Source: CAZPXH01 sp964591085
Lineage (GTDB): Bacteria > Spirochaetota > Spirochaetia > DSM-27196 > CAZPXH01
Reading direction: 5' to 3'
DNA: 64,000 nt
NCBI GenBank assembly: GCA_964591085.1
Contig: CAZPXH010000002.1
Coordinates: 1 to 64,000 of the forward strand
The notes beneath the pieces are model-generated. The model was not told the origin of the DNA. It did not search any database and saw nothing but the letters and a program-made list of their open reading frames with translations. A program made the position numbers and the translations under genes. This document shows, one piece after another, positions 32,087 through 40,768 of this stretch; positions within the stretch are counted from its first letter, which is position 1; every line of letters begins with the position of its first letter.

Positions 32087-32698
32087 ATGCAGCGGCCGCG
32101 AATCATCGGAATTGCCGGGGGGTCCGGATCCGGAAAGACTACCATTGTCCGCAAGATCAGCGAGGTGGTGCCGGACTTTGTGTTTGTCCCGCAGGACAAC
32201 TACTACCGGTCGGCAGAGCACATCAGCAACGCCAACATCACCGACTTCAACTTCGACCATCCCTCCGCCTTTGATACGGATCTGCTGTACGAGCACCTCG
32301 GGCTTCTCCGGGACGGGCAGGCAATAGCAATGCCCCAGTACGACTTTGTGAACCATCGGCGCAAGGATGATGCCACTGAGGTTGCGCCAACCAAACTGGT
32401 GGTGTTTGAGGGTATCCTCATCTTCTTTGAGAAGCGAATCCGGGACCTCATTGATCTCAAGGTCTTTGTGGACACACCGGACGATATTCGCTTCATCCGC
32501 CGGCTCCGCAGAGACATGCACGAGCGCGGGCGGACCCAGGACAGCGTGGTACAGCAGTACCTGGACGTGGTCCGGCCCGGACACTACGAGTTTGTGGAGC
32601 CAACCAAGGCGTTTGCCGATCTCATCGTCCCCGAGGGTGGCAGCAATGCCAAGGCGCTGGAGGTACTGGCATCCTTCATGAATCAGATTCTGGACTGA
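32087..32698 (+). CDS. udk: Uridine kinase
   Basis: Uridine/cytidine kinase phosphorylates nucleosides in pyrimidine salvage. The 203-residue protein has the P-loop GGSGSGKTT (about 9-17), the PQDNYYRS nucleoside-binding segment, FDHPSAFD, YDFVNHRR and the lid DTPDDIRFIRRLRRDMHERGR, all typical of Udk. Size is normal. No ribosome site is visible before the ATG. It is followed by rsmE after 25 bases. Confidence 0.95.
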   Translation: MQRPRIIGIAGGSGSGKTTIVRKISEVVPDFVFVPQDNYYRSAEHISNANITDFNFDHPSAFDTDLLYEHLGLLRDGQAIAMPQYDFVNHRRKDDATEVAPTKLVVFEGILIFFEKRIRDLIDLKVFVDTPDDIRFIRRLRRDMHERGRTQDSVVQQYLDVVRPGHYEFVEPTKAFADLIVPEGGSNAKALEVLASFMNQILD

Positions 32699-32723
32699 CG
32701 CCCGTCCCCGCCCGGTGGACCGG

Positions 32724-33578
32724 ATGAACTGCATCCTCTTTGATGCACAAAAGCCGAGGAACCTGCTTACTGCCCCGGATCCGCGCTTTCTCCACCTCCG
32801 GGATGTTCTCCGATGCGCCCCGGGAGACCTGGTGCGGGTTGGCGTAATCGGGCTGGGACTCGGCGAAGCGCGGATTGAGTCCCTGACTCGCCGGGAATGC
32901 CGCCTGACCTGGCTCCTGCCGGAGTCCGGGCTCGTGAGGCCAGCTGAGCCGGCGCTTGGCGGGGTCACGCTCCTGCTCGGGCATCCGAGGCCCCCGGTGT
33001 TCAGCCGGCTGCTCCGGGACTGTGCATCCTGGGGTTTGAAGCGTGTCCTGGTGGCGGACACCGAGCTCAGCGAGAAGAGCTATTCCCGGAGCCGAGCCTG
33101 GGACCCCAGCGCTGTTCGGGACGCGCTCCACCTGGGCCTGCAGCAGGGCGGTCTGGTTGATCCGCCGGAAGTGGCGCATCATCAAACAATTGGTGCCGCG
33201 CTCAGAGATGGGCTGGGTGCCGCCGGGGAAACCGACTTGCGCCTGGTGCTGCTTGAGCCGGCGGCTCTGCCCAGCGCGATGCGCAGCGGGGCGCAGGGTA
33301 CCCCTGGCGGCAGGGCGTTAGAAGCGGGCACGAGCGTGGTGCCGGACGCAACCTCCGGACCGTTGGCACTCGCCGTGGGCCCTGAGCGTGGCTTCACCGA
33401 GGCCGAGGTAACTCTCCTGCTGAACGCCGGCTTCCAGCCCCGGAGTCTTGGATCAACGGTCCTTCGGACGGAGGTGGCAGTGCACGCCGCACTCGGAGCG
33501 CTCTCCGCTGGTTTCTCCGGGTCCTGGTACTCGCCTGCGGGCCCGGTACCGGCGGACGGGGAGGAAGGGACAGGGTGA
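32724..33578 (+). CDS. rsmE: 16S rRNA m3U1498 methyltransferase RsmE
   Basis: RsmE is a SPOUT-fold enzyme that methylates U1498 of 16S rRNA. The 284-residue protein has the N-terminal PUA-like part (FLHLRDVLRCAPGD) and the knotted C-terminal domain with AVGPERGFTEAEV and SLGSTVLRTEVAVHAAL. The knot motif has Arg in place of the common Gly (GPERG for GPEGG). ATG 32724 follows GGTGG; a GTG at 32715 is possible. The TGA overlaps the GTG of the next methyltransferase gene, so two rRNA-modifying enzymes are coupled. Confidence 0.92.
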   Translation: MNCILFDAQKPRNLLTAPDPRFLHLRDVLRCAPGDLVRVGVIGLGLGEARIESLTRRECRLTWLLPESGLVRPAEPALGGVTLLLGHPRPPVFSRLLRDCASWGLKRVLVADTELSEKSYSRSRAWDPSAVRDALHLGLQQGGLVDPPEVAHHQTIGAALRDGLGAAGETDLRLVLLEPAALPSAMRSGAQGTPGGRALEAGTSVVPDATSGPLALAVGPERGFTEAEVTLLLNAGFQPRSLGSTVLRTEVAVHAALGALSAGFSGSWYSPAGPVPADGEEGTG

Positions 33579-34756
33579 GCCATGCAGCACGCCAGCGACA
33601 GATCCGCAGGCACGTCCATGCCGGCGAATGCACGGTCTTTGCCGCCTGTCAGCCAGCCTTTGTCTCGCTTCTTGCGGCGGAGTTGAACGAGCTCGCGGTG
33701 CCGGGGACCCCTGAGGACGCCGGGGTCCTGTGCACCTGCAGCTTTGCCCAGGTCTACCGGCTTCTTGTGGGGTCTCGCATATCCGAACGGCTGCTTCTCC
33801 GCCTCGCCGAGCGCCGGGTAGGCGCACCGGAGGCATTCCGCGCTCTTGCCCGCTCGCTGGCCTGGAACTGGTGGATTCCACCGGGGATTGCCCTGTCAAT
33901 CGATATACACGCCGGTGCCTCCCGTTTTGCCAATGAGGGTGCCGCCCGGACCATCCTTGAGGAGGCAGTCCGGGAGAGATGCGGTTCAGGAGTGTTGGCA
34001 GGGAAGGCACAATCGCAGAATGGCCCGCCTGCGCGGCTTGTCGTACGCATTTATGAGAATCGCGCGAGCATCTCGCTGGACCTTGACGGGGATCCTCGCT
34101 ACCGCCGGGGAGGCAAGAGCGATACGGGGACTGCCTCCCTGCGGGAGAGCAGCGCGGCAGCCTTGCTCCGCTTTGCCGGTCTTTCCCCCGGAGTTCCGCT
34201 TGTGGACGGCATGACCGGCTCCGGTACCTTTGCGATGGAAGCTGCCCGTCTGCGCCTGGCAAAACCGGCGAGGGATCGGATTCCCTTTCTCCTTGCGAGT
34301 CCGGCCCACCGGCAGGGCTACCTTCTGGAGGCAGAGCGGAGTGTCCTGGATCGCTGCCAACTCGGCAGTATCACCGCGGTGGACCGTTCGGAGTCCGCGG
34401 TGTCCCGCACCGCCGCCAACCTCAGGGATGCCGGGCTCGCGGGGAGGGTGGTGGTCAAGCAGGCTGACATTGGCATCCTTGCGCTCCCTCCTGGGGCTCT
34501 GCTAATCACAAATCCCGGCTGGGGCCACCGACTGGATGCGCCGGAGCCAGAGTTTCTGCGGAGCCTCCGTGATCAGGTGTCTCTGGCACAGGGTTCCTGG
34601 CTGTTGGTGCACCCGGACCGGAACCTTCTCAAACGCGTGCTTGGTGCAGACGCCCGGCTTCTGGGCTTTCATTCCGGGGGCAAGCCGGTGAGTGCGGGCC
34701 TCATGCGGGAGGATCATCGGAGCAAGAGTGGTCAGGCCGCACGTCCAGCACGGTGA
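33575..34756 (+). CDS. RlmL/Trm11-like RNA guanine-N2 methyltransferase
   Basis: The 393-residue protein has an N-terminal THUMP-like region (about 15-190: RLVVRIYENRASISLDLDGDP RYRRG pattern) and a Rossmann methyltransferase domain with SAM motif I VDGMTGSGTFAMEAA (about 210-224) and motif IV TNPGWGHRL. In RlmL the two motifs read DPMCGSGT and NPPYGERL. The NPPY to NPGW change keeps the aromatic but is unusual, and could mean altered substrate or activity. It is encoded directly after rsmE with a GTGA overlap. The target is probably 23S rRNA or tRNA; not certain. Confidence 0.82.
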   Translation: MSHAARQRQIRRHVHAGECTVFAACQPAFVSLLAAELNELAVPGTPEDAGVLCTCSFAQVYRLLVGSRISERLLLRLAERRVGAPEAFRALARSLAWNWWIPPGIALSIDIHAGASRFANEGAARTILEEAVRERCGSGVLAGKAQSQNGPPARLVVRIYENRASISLDLDGDPRYRRGGKSDTGTASLRESSAAALLRFAGLSPGVPLVDGMTGSGTFAMEAARLRLAKPARDRIPFLLASPAHRQGYLLEAERSVLDRCQLGSITAVDRSESAVSRTAANLRDAGLAGRVVVKQADIGILALPPGALLITNPGWGHRLDAPEPEFLRSLRDQVSLAQGSWLLVHPDRNLLKRVLGADARLLGFHSGGKPVSAGLMREDHRSKSGQAARPAR

Positions 34757-34759
34757 CCG

Positions 34760-34789
34760 TGGTCAGCGCATGGGGACATTGCGTACACT
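34760..34789 (+). promoter_or_regulatory. Candidate murC promoter, exactly leaderless
   Basis: TGGTCA (34760-34765), an 18-bp spacer and TACACT (34784-34789) end seven bases before ATG 34797, so the predicted +1 is the A of ATG or one base before. Confidence 0.55.
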
Positions 34790-34796
34790 CAGTGAG

Positions 34797-36275
34797 ATGT
34801 TCCCAATCCCGGATGAGTTTCTGCAGGGACACCTCTTTCTGGTAGGGGCCAAGGGAACGGGGATGACAGCGCTCGCAGAACTGCTTGTCGCCGGTGGAGC
34901 CGTGGTCAGCGGGTCGGACGTGGCCGAGGAGTTCTACACGGACCGAATTCTCGCCGAGCTCGGGGTGCCGCTCATCACCGGCTTTGCCGCCACAGACCTC
35001 CCGCCGGATACGACGCTGGTCATTCACTCTGCCGCCTACGATCCCGCAACAAACCCGCAGCTGCTGGAGGCGAAAGATCGGGGGCTTCCGCTCCTCAGTT
35101 ATCCGGAAGCGCTCGGACGACTCTCCGGGAGCATGCCCTCCGCCGCGATCGCAGGTGTCCACGGGAAAACCACCACAACCGCCCTCTACGGCGCCCTGGC
35201 CAAGGCAAGCGGCGCGGAAGCAAGCGTGCTCGCAGGAAGTGCGGTGAGCTCCTTTGGCGGCAGATCAACCCTTCTCGGGGGTAACCGGTCCTTTGTTGCG
35301 GAGACCTGCGAGTACCGCCGCCACTTCCTCCATTTCCGGCCGCAGGCGGCGGTGGTCACTTCCGTAGAGGCGGACCATCTGGACTATTTCCGGGACAGGG
35401 CGGACGTGATGGACGCCTTTCTGGATTTCGCAGGCGGCATAACCGGCGCCGGACCGCTGATTTACTGTGCGGATGACGCTGGAGCGAAAGAGCTAGCCGA
35501 GCGAGCCGGGTCAGCGGCCCAGTCACTGCGCCTGGTGCCTTACGGCAGGACGGCAGCGGGGACCTTCCGGATAGCCAATGTGCGAGAGGAGGCGGGAGCA
35601 GTGGTCTTCAGCCTTCCAGACGCCGGGCTGGAGCATCTGGTCCTCCGGGTTCCCGGGCTCCACAATGTATTCAACGCCGCGGCCGCACTTGCGCTGCTCT
35701 CCGAGTTCAACCCTGGCGGCAGCGCTCCCGGGCCAATCGGCGAGTGGAATGACGAAGTGAAGGATGCGGTGCGGGATGCGCTTGCCGGTTTCCGCGGAAC
35801 CACTCGTCGTGCCGAAGTGGTCGGTGTGGTCGAAGGGATTCGAATCATGGACGACTACGGCCACCACCCCACGGCAATCCGCAGCACCCTCGCTGGCATT
35901 CGCAGCTTCTACCGGCCAGCAAGGCTCATTGTGAGCTTCATGTCCCACACCTACAGCAGAACCCGTGAGCTCATTGCGGACTTTTCCACCTCTTTCGGCG
36001 GAGCAGACCGCGTCTACATCCATCGGATCTACGCGTCTGCGCGGGAGACTCCAGACCCCACGACCACCGGTGAAGGCCTGGCCCGCGCCATTTCTGCCCA
36101 TCATCCAGATGTCAGGTACATTGCCGATCCGGACGACGCGGTGGGCGAGCTTGCTGGGACACTGCGACCCGGAGACCTGATGCTTACGCTTGGGGCTGGC
36201 AACAACTGGACCCTGGGCCGGAAGCTTCTTTCCGTCCTGGAGACAAGTGCGGTTACCGGTGGAGTTGCCAGATGA
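34797..36275 (+). CDS. murC: UDP-N-acetylmuramate--L-alanine ligase
   Basis: MurC adds the first residue of the peptidoglycan stem peptide. The 492-residue protein has the N-terminal UDP-binding GAKGTGMTALA, the P-loop AGVHGKTTTT (about 119-128), ETCEYRRHFLHF followed by EADHLDYF (metal and nucleotide site), and the C-terminal domain with MDDYGHHPTAI and FMSHTYSRT. The ETCEY form replaces the proteobacterial EADESD and is the Clostridia/spirochaete type. It could be confused with Mpl, but the order and central motif favour MurC. ATG 34797 is preferred because a promoter sits directly upstream; a longer frame from 34692 overlaps the previous gene. Confidence 0.87.
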   Translation: MFPIPDEFLQGHLFLVGAKGTGMTALAELLVAGGAVVSGSDVAEEFYTDRILAELGVPLITGFAATDLPPDTTLVIHSAAYDPATNPQLLEAKDRGLPLLSYPEALGRLSGSMPSAAIAGVHGKTTTTALYGALAKASGAEASVLAGSAVSSFGGRSTLLGGNRSFVAETCEYRRHFLHFRPQAAVVTSVEADHLDYFRDRADVMDAFLDFAGGITGAGPLIYCADDAGAKELAERAGSAAQSLRLVPYGRTAAGTFRIANVREEAGAVVFSLPDAGLEHLVLRVPGLHNVFNAAAALALLSEFNPGGSAPGPIGEWNDEVKDAVRDALAGFRGTTRRAEVVGVVEGIRIMDDYGHHPTAIRSTLAGIRSFYRPARLIVSFMSHTYSRTRELIADFSTSFGGADRVYIHRIYASARETPDPTTTGEGLARAISAHHPDVRYIADPDDAVGELAGTLRPGDLMLTLGAGNNWTLGRKLLSVLETSAVTGGVAR

Positions 36276-37144
36276 TCAGCATGACCGGGTATGCGGCGCG
36301 GGAAGCTGAGGATGGCGATGCCCGGGTCAGCTGCGAGCTCAGGTCCGTGAACGGACGGCACCTGGACATAAACGTGAACCTCCCGTCTTCCCTCGCAGGC
36401 CTGGAAAACCGTATCAGGAGCGCCATCGGCGCACGCGCGCGTCGCGGGAGAGTGGACGTTGCTATCCGCTACGCTGAGCTCTCGGAGACCCCGGGAGTAG
36501 ACGTGAATCTGCCCGCTGCCCGTGCCTATCACGAGGCGCTACGATACCTCGCCCAAAGCCTGGGCCTGGATGAGCGGCCTTCCCTTGCAGATGTCCTGCG
36601 CTTTGATGGCGTGCTCGCCCTGCAGCGGAGCATGGACCTGGATCACGCATGGGCACGGATCTCGCCGGTGCTGTCCGTTACCATGGACGCGTGGGTAGCG
36701 AGCCGGGAGTCTGAAGGCTCTCGGCTGCAGACAGAGATTCGCGGAATAGCGGCCCGCCTCCGCGCGGATGTTGATTCGCTTGCCGCGCTGAGGCCGGACA
36801 TGGAGGCTGTCCAGCGCCGGACCCTGGACGAGCGGATCGCGGGGTTCCGCGTAGAAGGCCTGCCACAGGAGCGCCTTGCGGCTGAGCTCGCGCTCCTCTC
36901 CAGCCGAGCCTCCGTTCGGGAGGAGCTTGCGCGCCTTGCCTCACACTGCGATGAGCTGGCCTCCATGCTTGCCGGAGAACCGGATGAGGGCGTGGGGAAG
37001 CGGCTTGATTTTCTGGCCCAGGAGCTCGGCAGAGAATTCAACACTATTGCAAGCAAGGCAGCCTCCGCGGAAGCTTCCCGGACGGTGGTGGAAGCCAAGC
37101 AACACCTGGAAGACCTGAGGGAGCAGGCACGCAATGTTGAATGA
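36272..37144 (+). CDS. yicC: YicC-family endoribonuclease-like protein
   Basis: The 290-residue protein matches YicC: opening ISMTGYAAREAE, then SVNGRHLDINVNLPSSL, RGRVDVAIRY, and the C-terminal GKRLDFLAQELGREFNTIASKA, followed by VVEAKQHLEDLREQARNVE. YicC of E. coli is reported to act on RNA and regulate RyhB. The gene follows murC with an ATGA overlap and overlaps the next gene by 11 bases. In many bacteria yicC precedes gmk, so its position before a nucleoside-kinase-like gene is analogous. Confidence 0.93.
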   Translation: MISMTGYAAREAEDGDARVSCELRSVNGRHLDINVNLPSSLAGLENRIRSAIGARARRGRVDVAIRYAELSETPGVDVNLPAARAYHEALRYLAQSLGLDERPSLADVLRFDGVLALQRSMDLDHAWARISPVLSVTMDAWVASRESEGSRLQTEIRGIAARLRADVDSLAALRPDMEAVQRRTLDERIAGFRVEGLPQERLAAELALLSSRASVREELARLASHCDELASMLAGEPDEGVGKRLDFLAQELGREFNTIASKAASAEASRTVVEAKQHLEDLREQARNVE

Positions 37145-37721
37145 ACGGCAGGCGCGGCGGCTGATCGCGATCTCTGGCAAGAGCGGTTGCGGTAACTCCA
37201 CAGTCAGCCGCCTGGTAGCCGAAGAGCTTGGTTACCAGATGGTGAACTTCACGTTCCGCAGCCTTGCTCGCGCTCGTGGCGCGGCCTTTGAGGCCATCCG
37301 CCGCCGCGCCGAGGTTGATGATTCGGTGGATCGGGAAGTGGACCGGCATCAGGTTGAGCTTGCCCTGGTGAGGGACAGCGTTCTCGGGTCCCGGCTAGCG
37401 ATCTGGATGGCGCCCTACGCCGATCTGCGGGTCTACCTCTACGCTGACTCACGGATACGCTCCCAACGGGTTTGGAAGCGGGAAGGAGGACCGTTTTCTG
37501 CCGCGCAAGCCCACACCGAGGAGCGCGACCGCCTGGACCGGGACCGCTACCTCCGGATCTACGGAATCGATATCGACCGCTACCACGAACTGAGGCACCT
37601 GATGATTGTTGACGTGACCGATATGCGTCCGACGGAGATATCCTGTGCCATTGCGGCCGAGTTCCTCGCTCGGGTTGGCTCTCCTCCCCTGGGGGCAGAA
37701 AAAGTGGCCACGGGCGCCTAG
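37134..37721 (+). CDS. Cytidylate-kinase-like protein with altered P-loop
   Basis: The 195-residue protein has the nucleoside-monophosphate-kinase fold. Its P-loop reads SGKSGCGNST (14-23), where the invariant Lys of GKS/T is Asn21; the Lys16 two positions after Ser14 might substitute. Downstream it has LARARGAAFEAIRRRAE, the Arg-rich lid RSQRVWKREGG and YGIDIDRYHELRHLMI. This variant recurs in the cytidylate-kinase-like family, so it is probably functional, but CMP kinase activity is not assured. It overlaps yicC and lies in the same operon as murC. Confidence 0.8.
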   Translation: MLNERQARRLIAISGKSGCGNSTVSRLVAEELGYQMVNFTFRSLARARGAAFEAIRRRAEVDDSVDREVDRHQVELALVRDSVLGSRLAIWMAPYADLRVYLYADSRIRSQRVWKREGGPFSAAQAHTEERDRLDRDRYLRIYGIDIDRYHELRHLMIVDVTDMRPTEISCAIAAEFLARVGSPPLGAEKVATGA

Positions 37722-37724
37722 ACT
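37719..37724 (+). promoter_or_regulatory. Candidate -10 for the phosphatase gene
   Basis: TAGACT, which includes the stop codon of the preceding gene, ends six bases before ATG 37731. I see no good -35 match, so this rests on spacing alone. Confidence 0.3.
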
Positions 37725-37730
37725 GCTGTT

Positions 37731-38249
37731 ATGGCCGAGACTCCCCACCGGATTCTGTTTGTCTGCACCGGTAACATCTGCAGAAGTCCCCTTGCCCACC
37801 GTGTGCTGGAGCATCGCGCCGCAGAGCGCGGCGTTCGTGAAAAGGTGCAAGTGGAGTCCCGCGGTATTGGGGCCTGGCACGTCGGCGAGGACACCGATCC
37901 CCGTATGCAGGAAACCGCCATGCGCCACGGAATCAACGCAAGTCACACCGCAGCCCAGCTCAGCCTGAGGGATCTGCAGGACTACGACCTCATCTTTGCC
38001 ATGGACCGAAGTCACCTGGCCGATTTGCGCCGCATGGCCGGGCGGGCCCCCAACGCCGCAGATCTCCGCCCGAGGATCCGGATGTTCCGGGACTACGATC
38101 CGGAGGTGGTACAGGACCTGGACGTTCCGGATCCCTACTACGGCGGGATTGATGGCTTTGAAAACGTCTTTGCCATGGTTGACCGAACCTGCGCCGCCAT
38201 CCTTGATTCACTGTTTGCACCGAAGGCCGCGCCTAACGCCAGCGCCTGA
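37731..38249 (+). CDS. Low-molecular-weight protein-tyrosine phosphatase
   Basis: The 172-residue protein has the phosphate-binding loop VCTGNICRS at its N-terminus (nucleophile Cys12, Arg18) and the general-acid loop DVPDPYYGG (Asp in DPYY). These are complete, so the enzyme should be active. Members dephosphorylate tyrosine or arginine residues in capsule, envelope and stress regulation. No tyrosine kinase is in the window. It is cytoplasmic and probably has its own leaderless transcript. Confidence 0.94.
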   Translation: MAETPHRILFVCTGNICRSPLAHRVLEHRAAERGVREKVQVESRGIGAWHVGEDTDPRMQETAMRHGINASHTAAQLSLRDLQDYDLIFAMDRSHLADLRRMAGRAPNAADLRPRIRMFRDYDPEVVQDLDVPDPYYGGIDGFENVFAMVDRTCAAILDSLFAPKAAPNASA

Positions 38250-38283
38250 GCATCAGCCGCACAACAGATACGGCAATGGTGAC

Positions 38284-38312
38284 CTGACAAGACCGGCGGT
38301 TCGGGGTAGCTT
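38284..38312 (+). promoter_or_regulatory. Promoter of the DUF3179 gene, leaderless arrangement
   Basis: CTGACA (38284-38289), exactly 17 bp and TAGCTT (38307-38312) end six bases before GTG 38319. This is one of the best-formed leaderless candidates in the window. Confidence 0.6.
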
Positions 38313-38318
38313 TGCACT

Positions 38319-39548
38319 GTGAATGTAGTGAGGACAACAACACTTGTCGGTGTGTTTGGAGTGGTGGTTGTTGCGCTGATGGCTGCAGCCGGGAGTGGGG
38401 AGGTGGAGGAAGCGAGCAGCTCCGTTTCCGCGCCTGAGCGCTCTGAGCTGAGTGCGACGCTTGCGGATGACCAGGCCGCCCTCATTGAGCGTTTCTCCGG
38501 ACAGACGGCCACCGCGGCAATGAACACAGAGTTCAGCACCGATTTCTCGGTGGCCAGTATCAGCTTTTCGGAGGTGCTCTCTGGCGGACCCCCCAAGGAC
38601 GGGATTCCCGCCATTGATGCCCCGATGTTTGAGTCTGCGTCGCGTGCTGCTGAGTGGCTTGATCCGCGGGAGCCGGTCCTCATTCTGACTAGCAACGGCG
38701 AAACCCGGATGTACCCGGTGCAGATCCTGATGTGGCATGAAATTGTGAATGATGTGCTCGGTGGCGTGCCGGTTGCGGTTACCTATTGTCCGCTTTGCAA
38801 TACCGGCATCGCCTTCAACGCACTCCTCGAATCGCCGGATGGCGAGGCTGTGGATCTGGACTTTGGAACCACCGGCAGGCTCCGGCTTTCGAACCTCCTG
38901 ATGTACGATCGTCAGACAGAAACCTGGTGGCAGCAGGCCACCGGTTACGGAGTGATCGGGCGCTACACCGGGCTACAGCTGGAAGTCCTCCCTTTGCTCA
39001 CCCTTGGATTCGCGCAGGCGCGGGCGTTGTACCCGGATGCGGAGGTGTTAAGCCGGGATACCGGGTTCGGCAGGAGCTACGGAATCAACCCCTACACCCG
39101 ATATGACCAGTCCCAGCCCTTCCTCTATCGCGGACCCGCGGTGCCTGCGGATTTCCGCCCCACTGATCGGGTGGTTGTGGCACGCATCGGAGCGGAGGAA
39201 GTTGCCTTCCCCTATCCGGACCTTCGGCGGGAACTGGTGGTGCAGGCGGAACTCTCCAGCGAACCGGTGGTGGCCCTCTGGGAACCGGGCGTGGCAAGTG
39301 CGCTGGACACCCGCGCCATCGCGGAGGGGCGGGATGTGGGAACCGCGAATGTCTTTCGCCCGGTGATTGACGGCAATGTCCTGAACCTCATAGCCAGGGA
39401 CGGGCAGATCGTTGATCAGGAGACCGGCAGCACCTGGAACGCGGCCGGCAGAGCCGTTTCAGGACCGCTTGCCGGGCGGGAGTTGCCGCCGCTTCCGTCT
39501 GTGCAGCACTTCTGGTTCAGCTGGGCAGCGTTTCGGCAGTTCAATTGA
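38319..39548 (+). CDS. DUF3179 exported protein
   Basis: The 409-residue protein has an N-terminal hydrophobic segment (about 7-24, VGVFGVVVVALMAAAGS) and then the DUF3179 domain: PVQILMWHEIVND, GVPVAVTYCPLCNTGIAF (CxxC), FGTTGRLRLSNLLMYDR, WWQQATG, LSRDTGFGRSYGINPYTRYDQ. The CPLC pair and conserved His suggest a metal or redox site, but the function of the family is unknown. It should act outside the cytoplasmic membrane. GTG 38319 follows a promoter by six bases. Confidence 0.85.
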   Translation: MNVVRTTTLVGVFGVVVVALMAAAGSGEVEEASSSVSAPERSELSATLADDQAALIERFSGQTATAAMNTEFSTDFSVASISFSEVLSGGPPKDGIPAIDAPMFESASRAAEWLDPREPVLILTSNGETRMYPVQILMWHEIVNDVLGGVPVAVTYCPLCNTGIAFNALLESPDGEAVDLDFGTTGRLRLSNLLMYDRQTETWWQQATGYGVIGRYTGLQLEVLPLLTLGFAQARALYPDAEVLSRDTGFGRSYGINPYTRYDQSQPFLYRGPAVPADFRPTDRVVVARIGAEEVAFPYPDLRRELVVQAELSSEPVVALWEPGVASALDTRAIAEGRDVGTANVFRPVIDGNVLNLIARDGQIVDQETGSTWNAAGRAVSGPLAGRELPPLPSVQHFWFSWAAFRQFN

Positions 39549-39550
39549 GC

Positions 39551-39579
39551 TTGCGTTGATCATGCCGGCCGAGTACTAT
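39551..39579 (+). promoter_or_regulatory. rpoZ promoter, leaderless arrangement
   Basis: TTGCGT (39551-39556), 17 bp and TACTAT (39574-39579) end ten bases before ATG 39590. No Shine-Dalgarno precedes the start. Confidence 0.55.
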
Positions 39580-39589
39580 ACGGCTTCCT

Positions 39590-39781
39590 ATGATCATTCC
39601 GCTGAAAGAACTGGTAAACGCGCAGGAGAACATGTACGAGCTCACCGTTGCCGTCATCCGGCGTGCTTACCAGCTCACCATGACCGGCGATGAGGAAGTA
39701 GAAGCCAACAACGGCAAGGTCGTCTCCGTGGCGGTTCGCCAGATCCTTTCGGACAAGGTTGTCTACGAGCTGGAGGACTGA
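39590..39781 (+). CDS. rpoZ: RNA polymerase omega subunit
   Basis: Omega assists folding and assembly of the beta-prime subunit. The 63-residue protein has the family pattern in a short form: NMYELTVAVIRRAYQL, then KVVSVAVRQILSDKV. It lacks the longer C-terminal tail of proteobacterial omega, and the short type is typical of spirochaetes. ATG 39590 follows a promoter by ten bases. Its end overlaps miaA by 23 bases. Confidence 0.88.
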   Translation: MIIPLKELVNAQENMYELTVAVIRRAYQLTMTGDEEVEANNGKVVSVAVRQILSDKVVYELED

Positions 39782-40709
39782 GGCGGCCCCAGCCCTTCCG
39801 GTACTTGTCGGCCCCACTGCGTCAGGCAAGTCTGCTCTCATTCGGCAACTGAATTCTGAGCTACCCGGATTTGTAGAGGTGATCACCGCGGATTCCATGC
39901 AGGTGTATCGTGGCATGGACATCGGAACCGCGAAGCCCAGGCATGATGAGCGCGCTGATCCGCCCCAACACCTGATTGACATCCGTGATCCCTGCGAGAC
40001 CTGGGATGCCGGCGAGTTCCGGCGCGCGGCGCTTGATCTCATCACAGAGATTCACGGCCGGTCACGGGTGCCCCTGGTTTCCGGAGGGACGGCCTTCTAC
40101 ATTGAGGCCCTCCTCCTGGGGCTTCCACAAACGCCCCCATCCGACCCGAAGATCCGCCAAGAAGTAGCCGATCATCTCCGCTCCGTCGGCGTGCAGGAGG
40201 CGTGGGAAGAGCTCAGGCGAGCAGATCCCGAGTTCGCCGAGCGGATCGGGCCTGCGGACCCATACCGGATCTCCCGGGGACTGGAGATCCTGCGCGCCAG
40301 CGGGCAGCCGCCGTCCCGGTATCGCCCGGTTGCCGACCGGCCCCTGGAGCGGCCCGCTGATATCATCGGGGTTTTGGTGCCGCGCCCGGAGCTGTACCGG
40401 CGAATCCAGGAGCGGGCACAGCAGATGCTCGCGGCCGGTCTCCGCGCCGAAGTGGAGCGCCTCGTTTTCGCAGGCGTGGGTCCGGACTGCCCGGGAATGC
40501 GCGCCATTGGTTACCGCGAGTTTGTGGCGGACCCGCAGGGGGATGACTCCACAATACTGTCCCGGATCAGCACAGCAACGCGCCGCTACGCCAAACGGCA
40601 GCACACCTTCCTGCAGCGCCTGCCGGGCCTGAGAATGCTCCCTCCGGACCAGGCCCTGGCCGGGCTGCGTGCCGCCGTCACCCGCTACGCTTCCAAGGCG
40701 GCCACTTGA
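39759..40709 (+). CDS. miaA: tRNA dimethylallyltransferase MiaA
   Basis: MiaA transfers a dimethylallyl group to A37 of tRNAs reading U-starting codons, the first step before MiaB. The 316-residue protein has the P-loop VGPTASGKSAL, ITADSMQVYRGMDIGTAKP, HHLID-type PPQHLIDIRDP, SGGTAFYIEALL and the C-terminal RYAKRQHTFLQRLPG. The only in-frame start near the P-loop is TTG 39759, which lies inside rpoZ, so the two genes are coupled. The partner miaB is found at the end of this window. Confidence 0.94.
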   Translation: MSTSWRTEAAPALPVLVGPTASGKSALIRQLNSELPGFVEVITADSMQVYRGMDIGTAKPRHDERADPPQHLIDIRDPCETWDAGEFRRAALDLITEIHGRSRVPLVSGGTAFYIEALLLGLPQTPPSDPKIRQEVADHLRSVGVQEAWEELRRADPEFAERIGPADPYRISRGLEILRASGQPPSRYRPVADRPLERPADIIGVLVPRPELYRRIQERAQQMLAAGLRAEVERLVFAGVGPDCPGMRAIGYREFVADPQGDDSTILSRISTATRRYAKRQHTFLQRLPGLRMLPPDQALAGLRAAVTRYASKAAT

Positions 40710-40768
40710 CGATTGCGCTCACCACATCGATACTCCCGGCCTACCTCAGATGAAAGGAGGGGACGCGT

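Noticed and set aside
30977..33061. 694-codon minus-strand frame
   Set aside because: It is antisense to cysK, udk and rsmE, all with intact motifs; the translation is low-complexity Arg/Ser/Gly.
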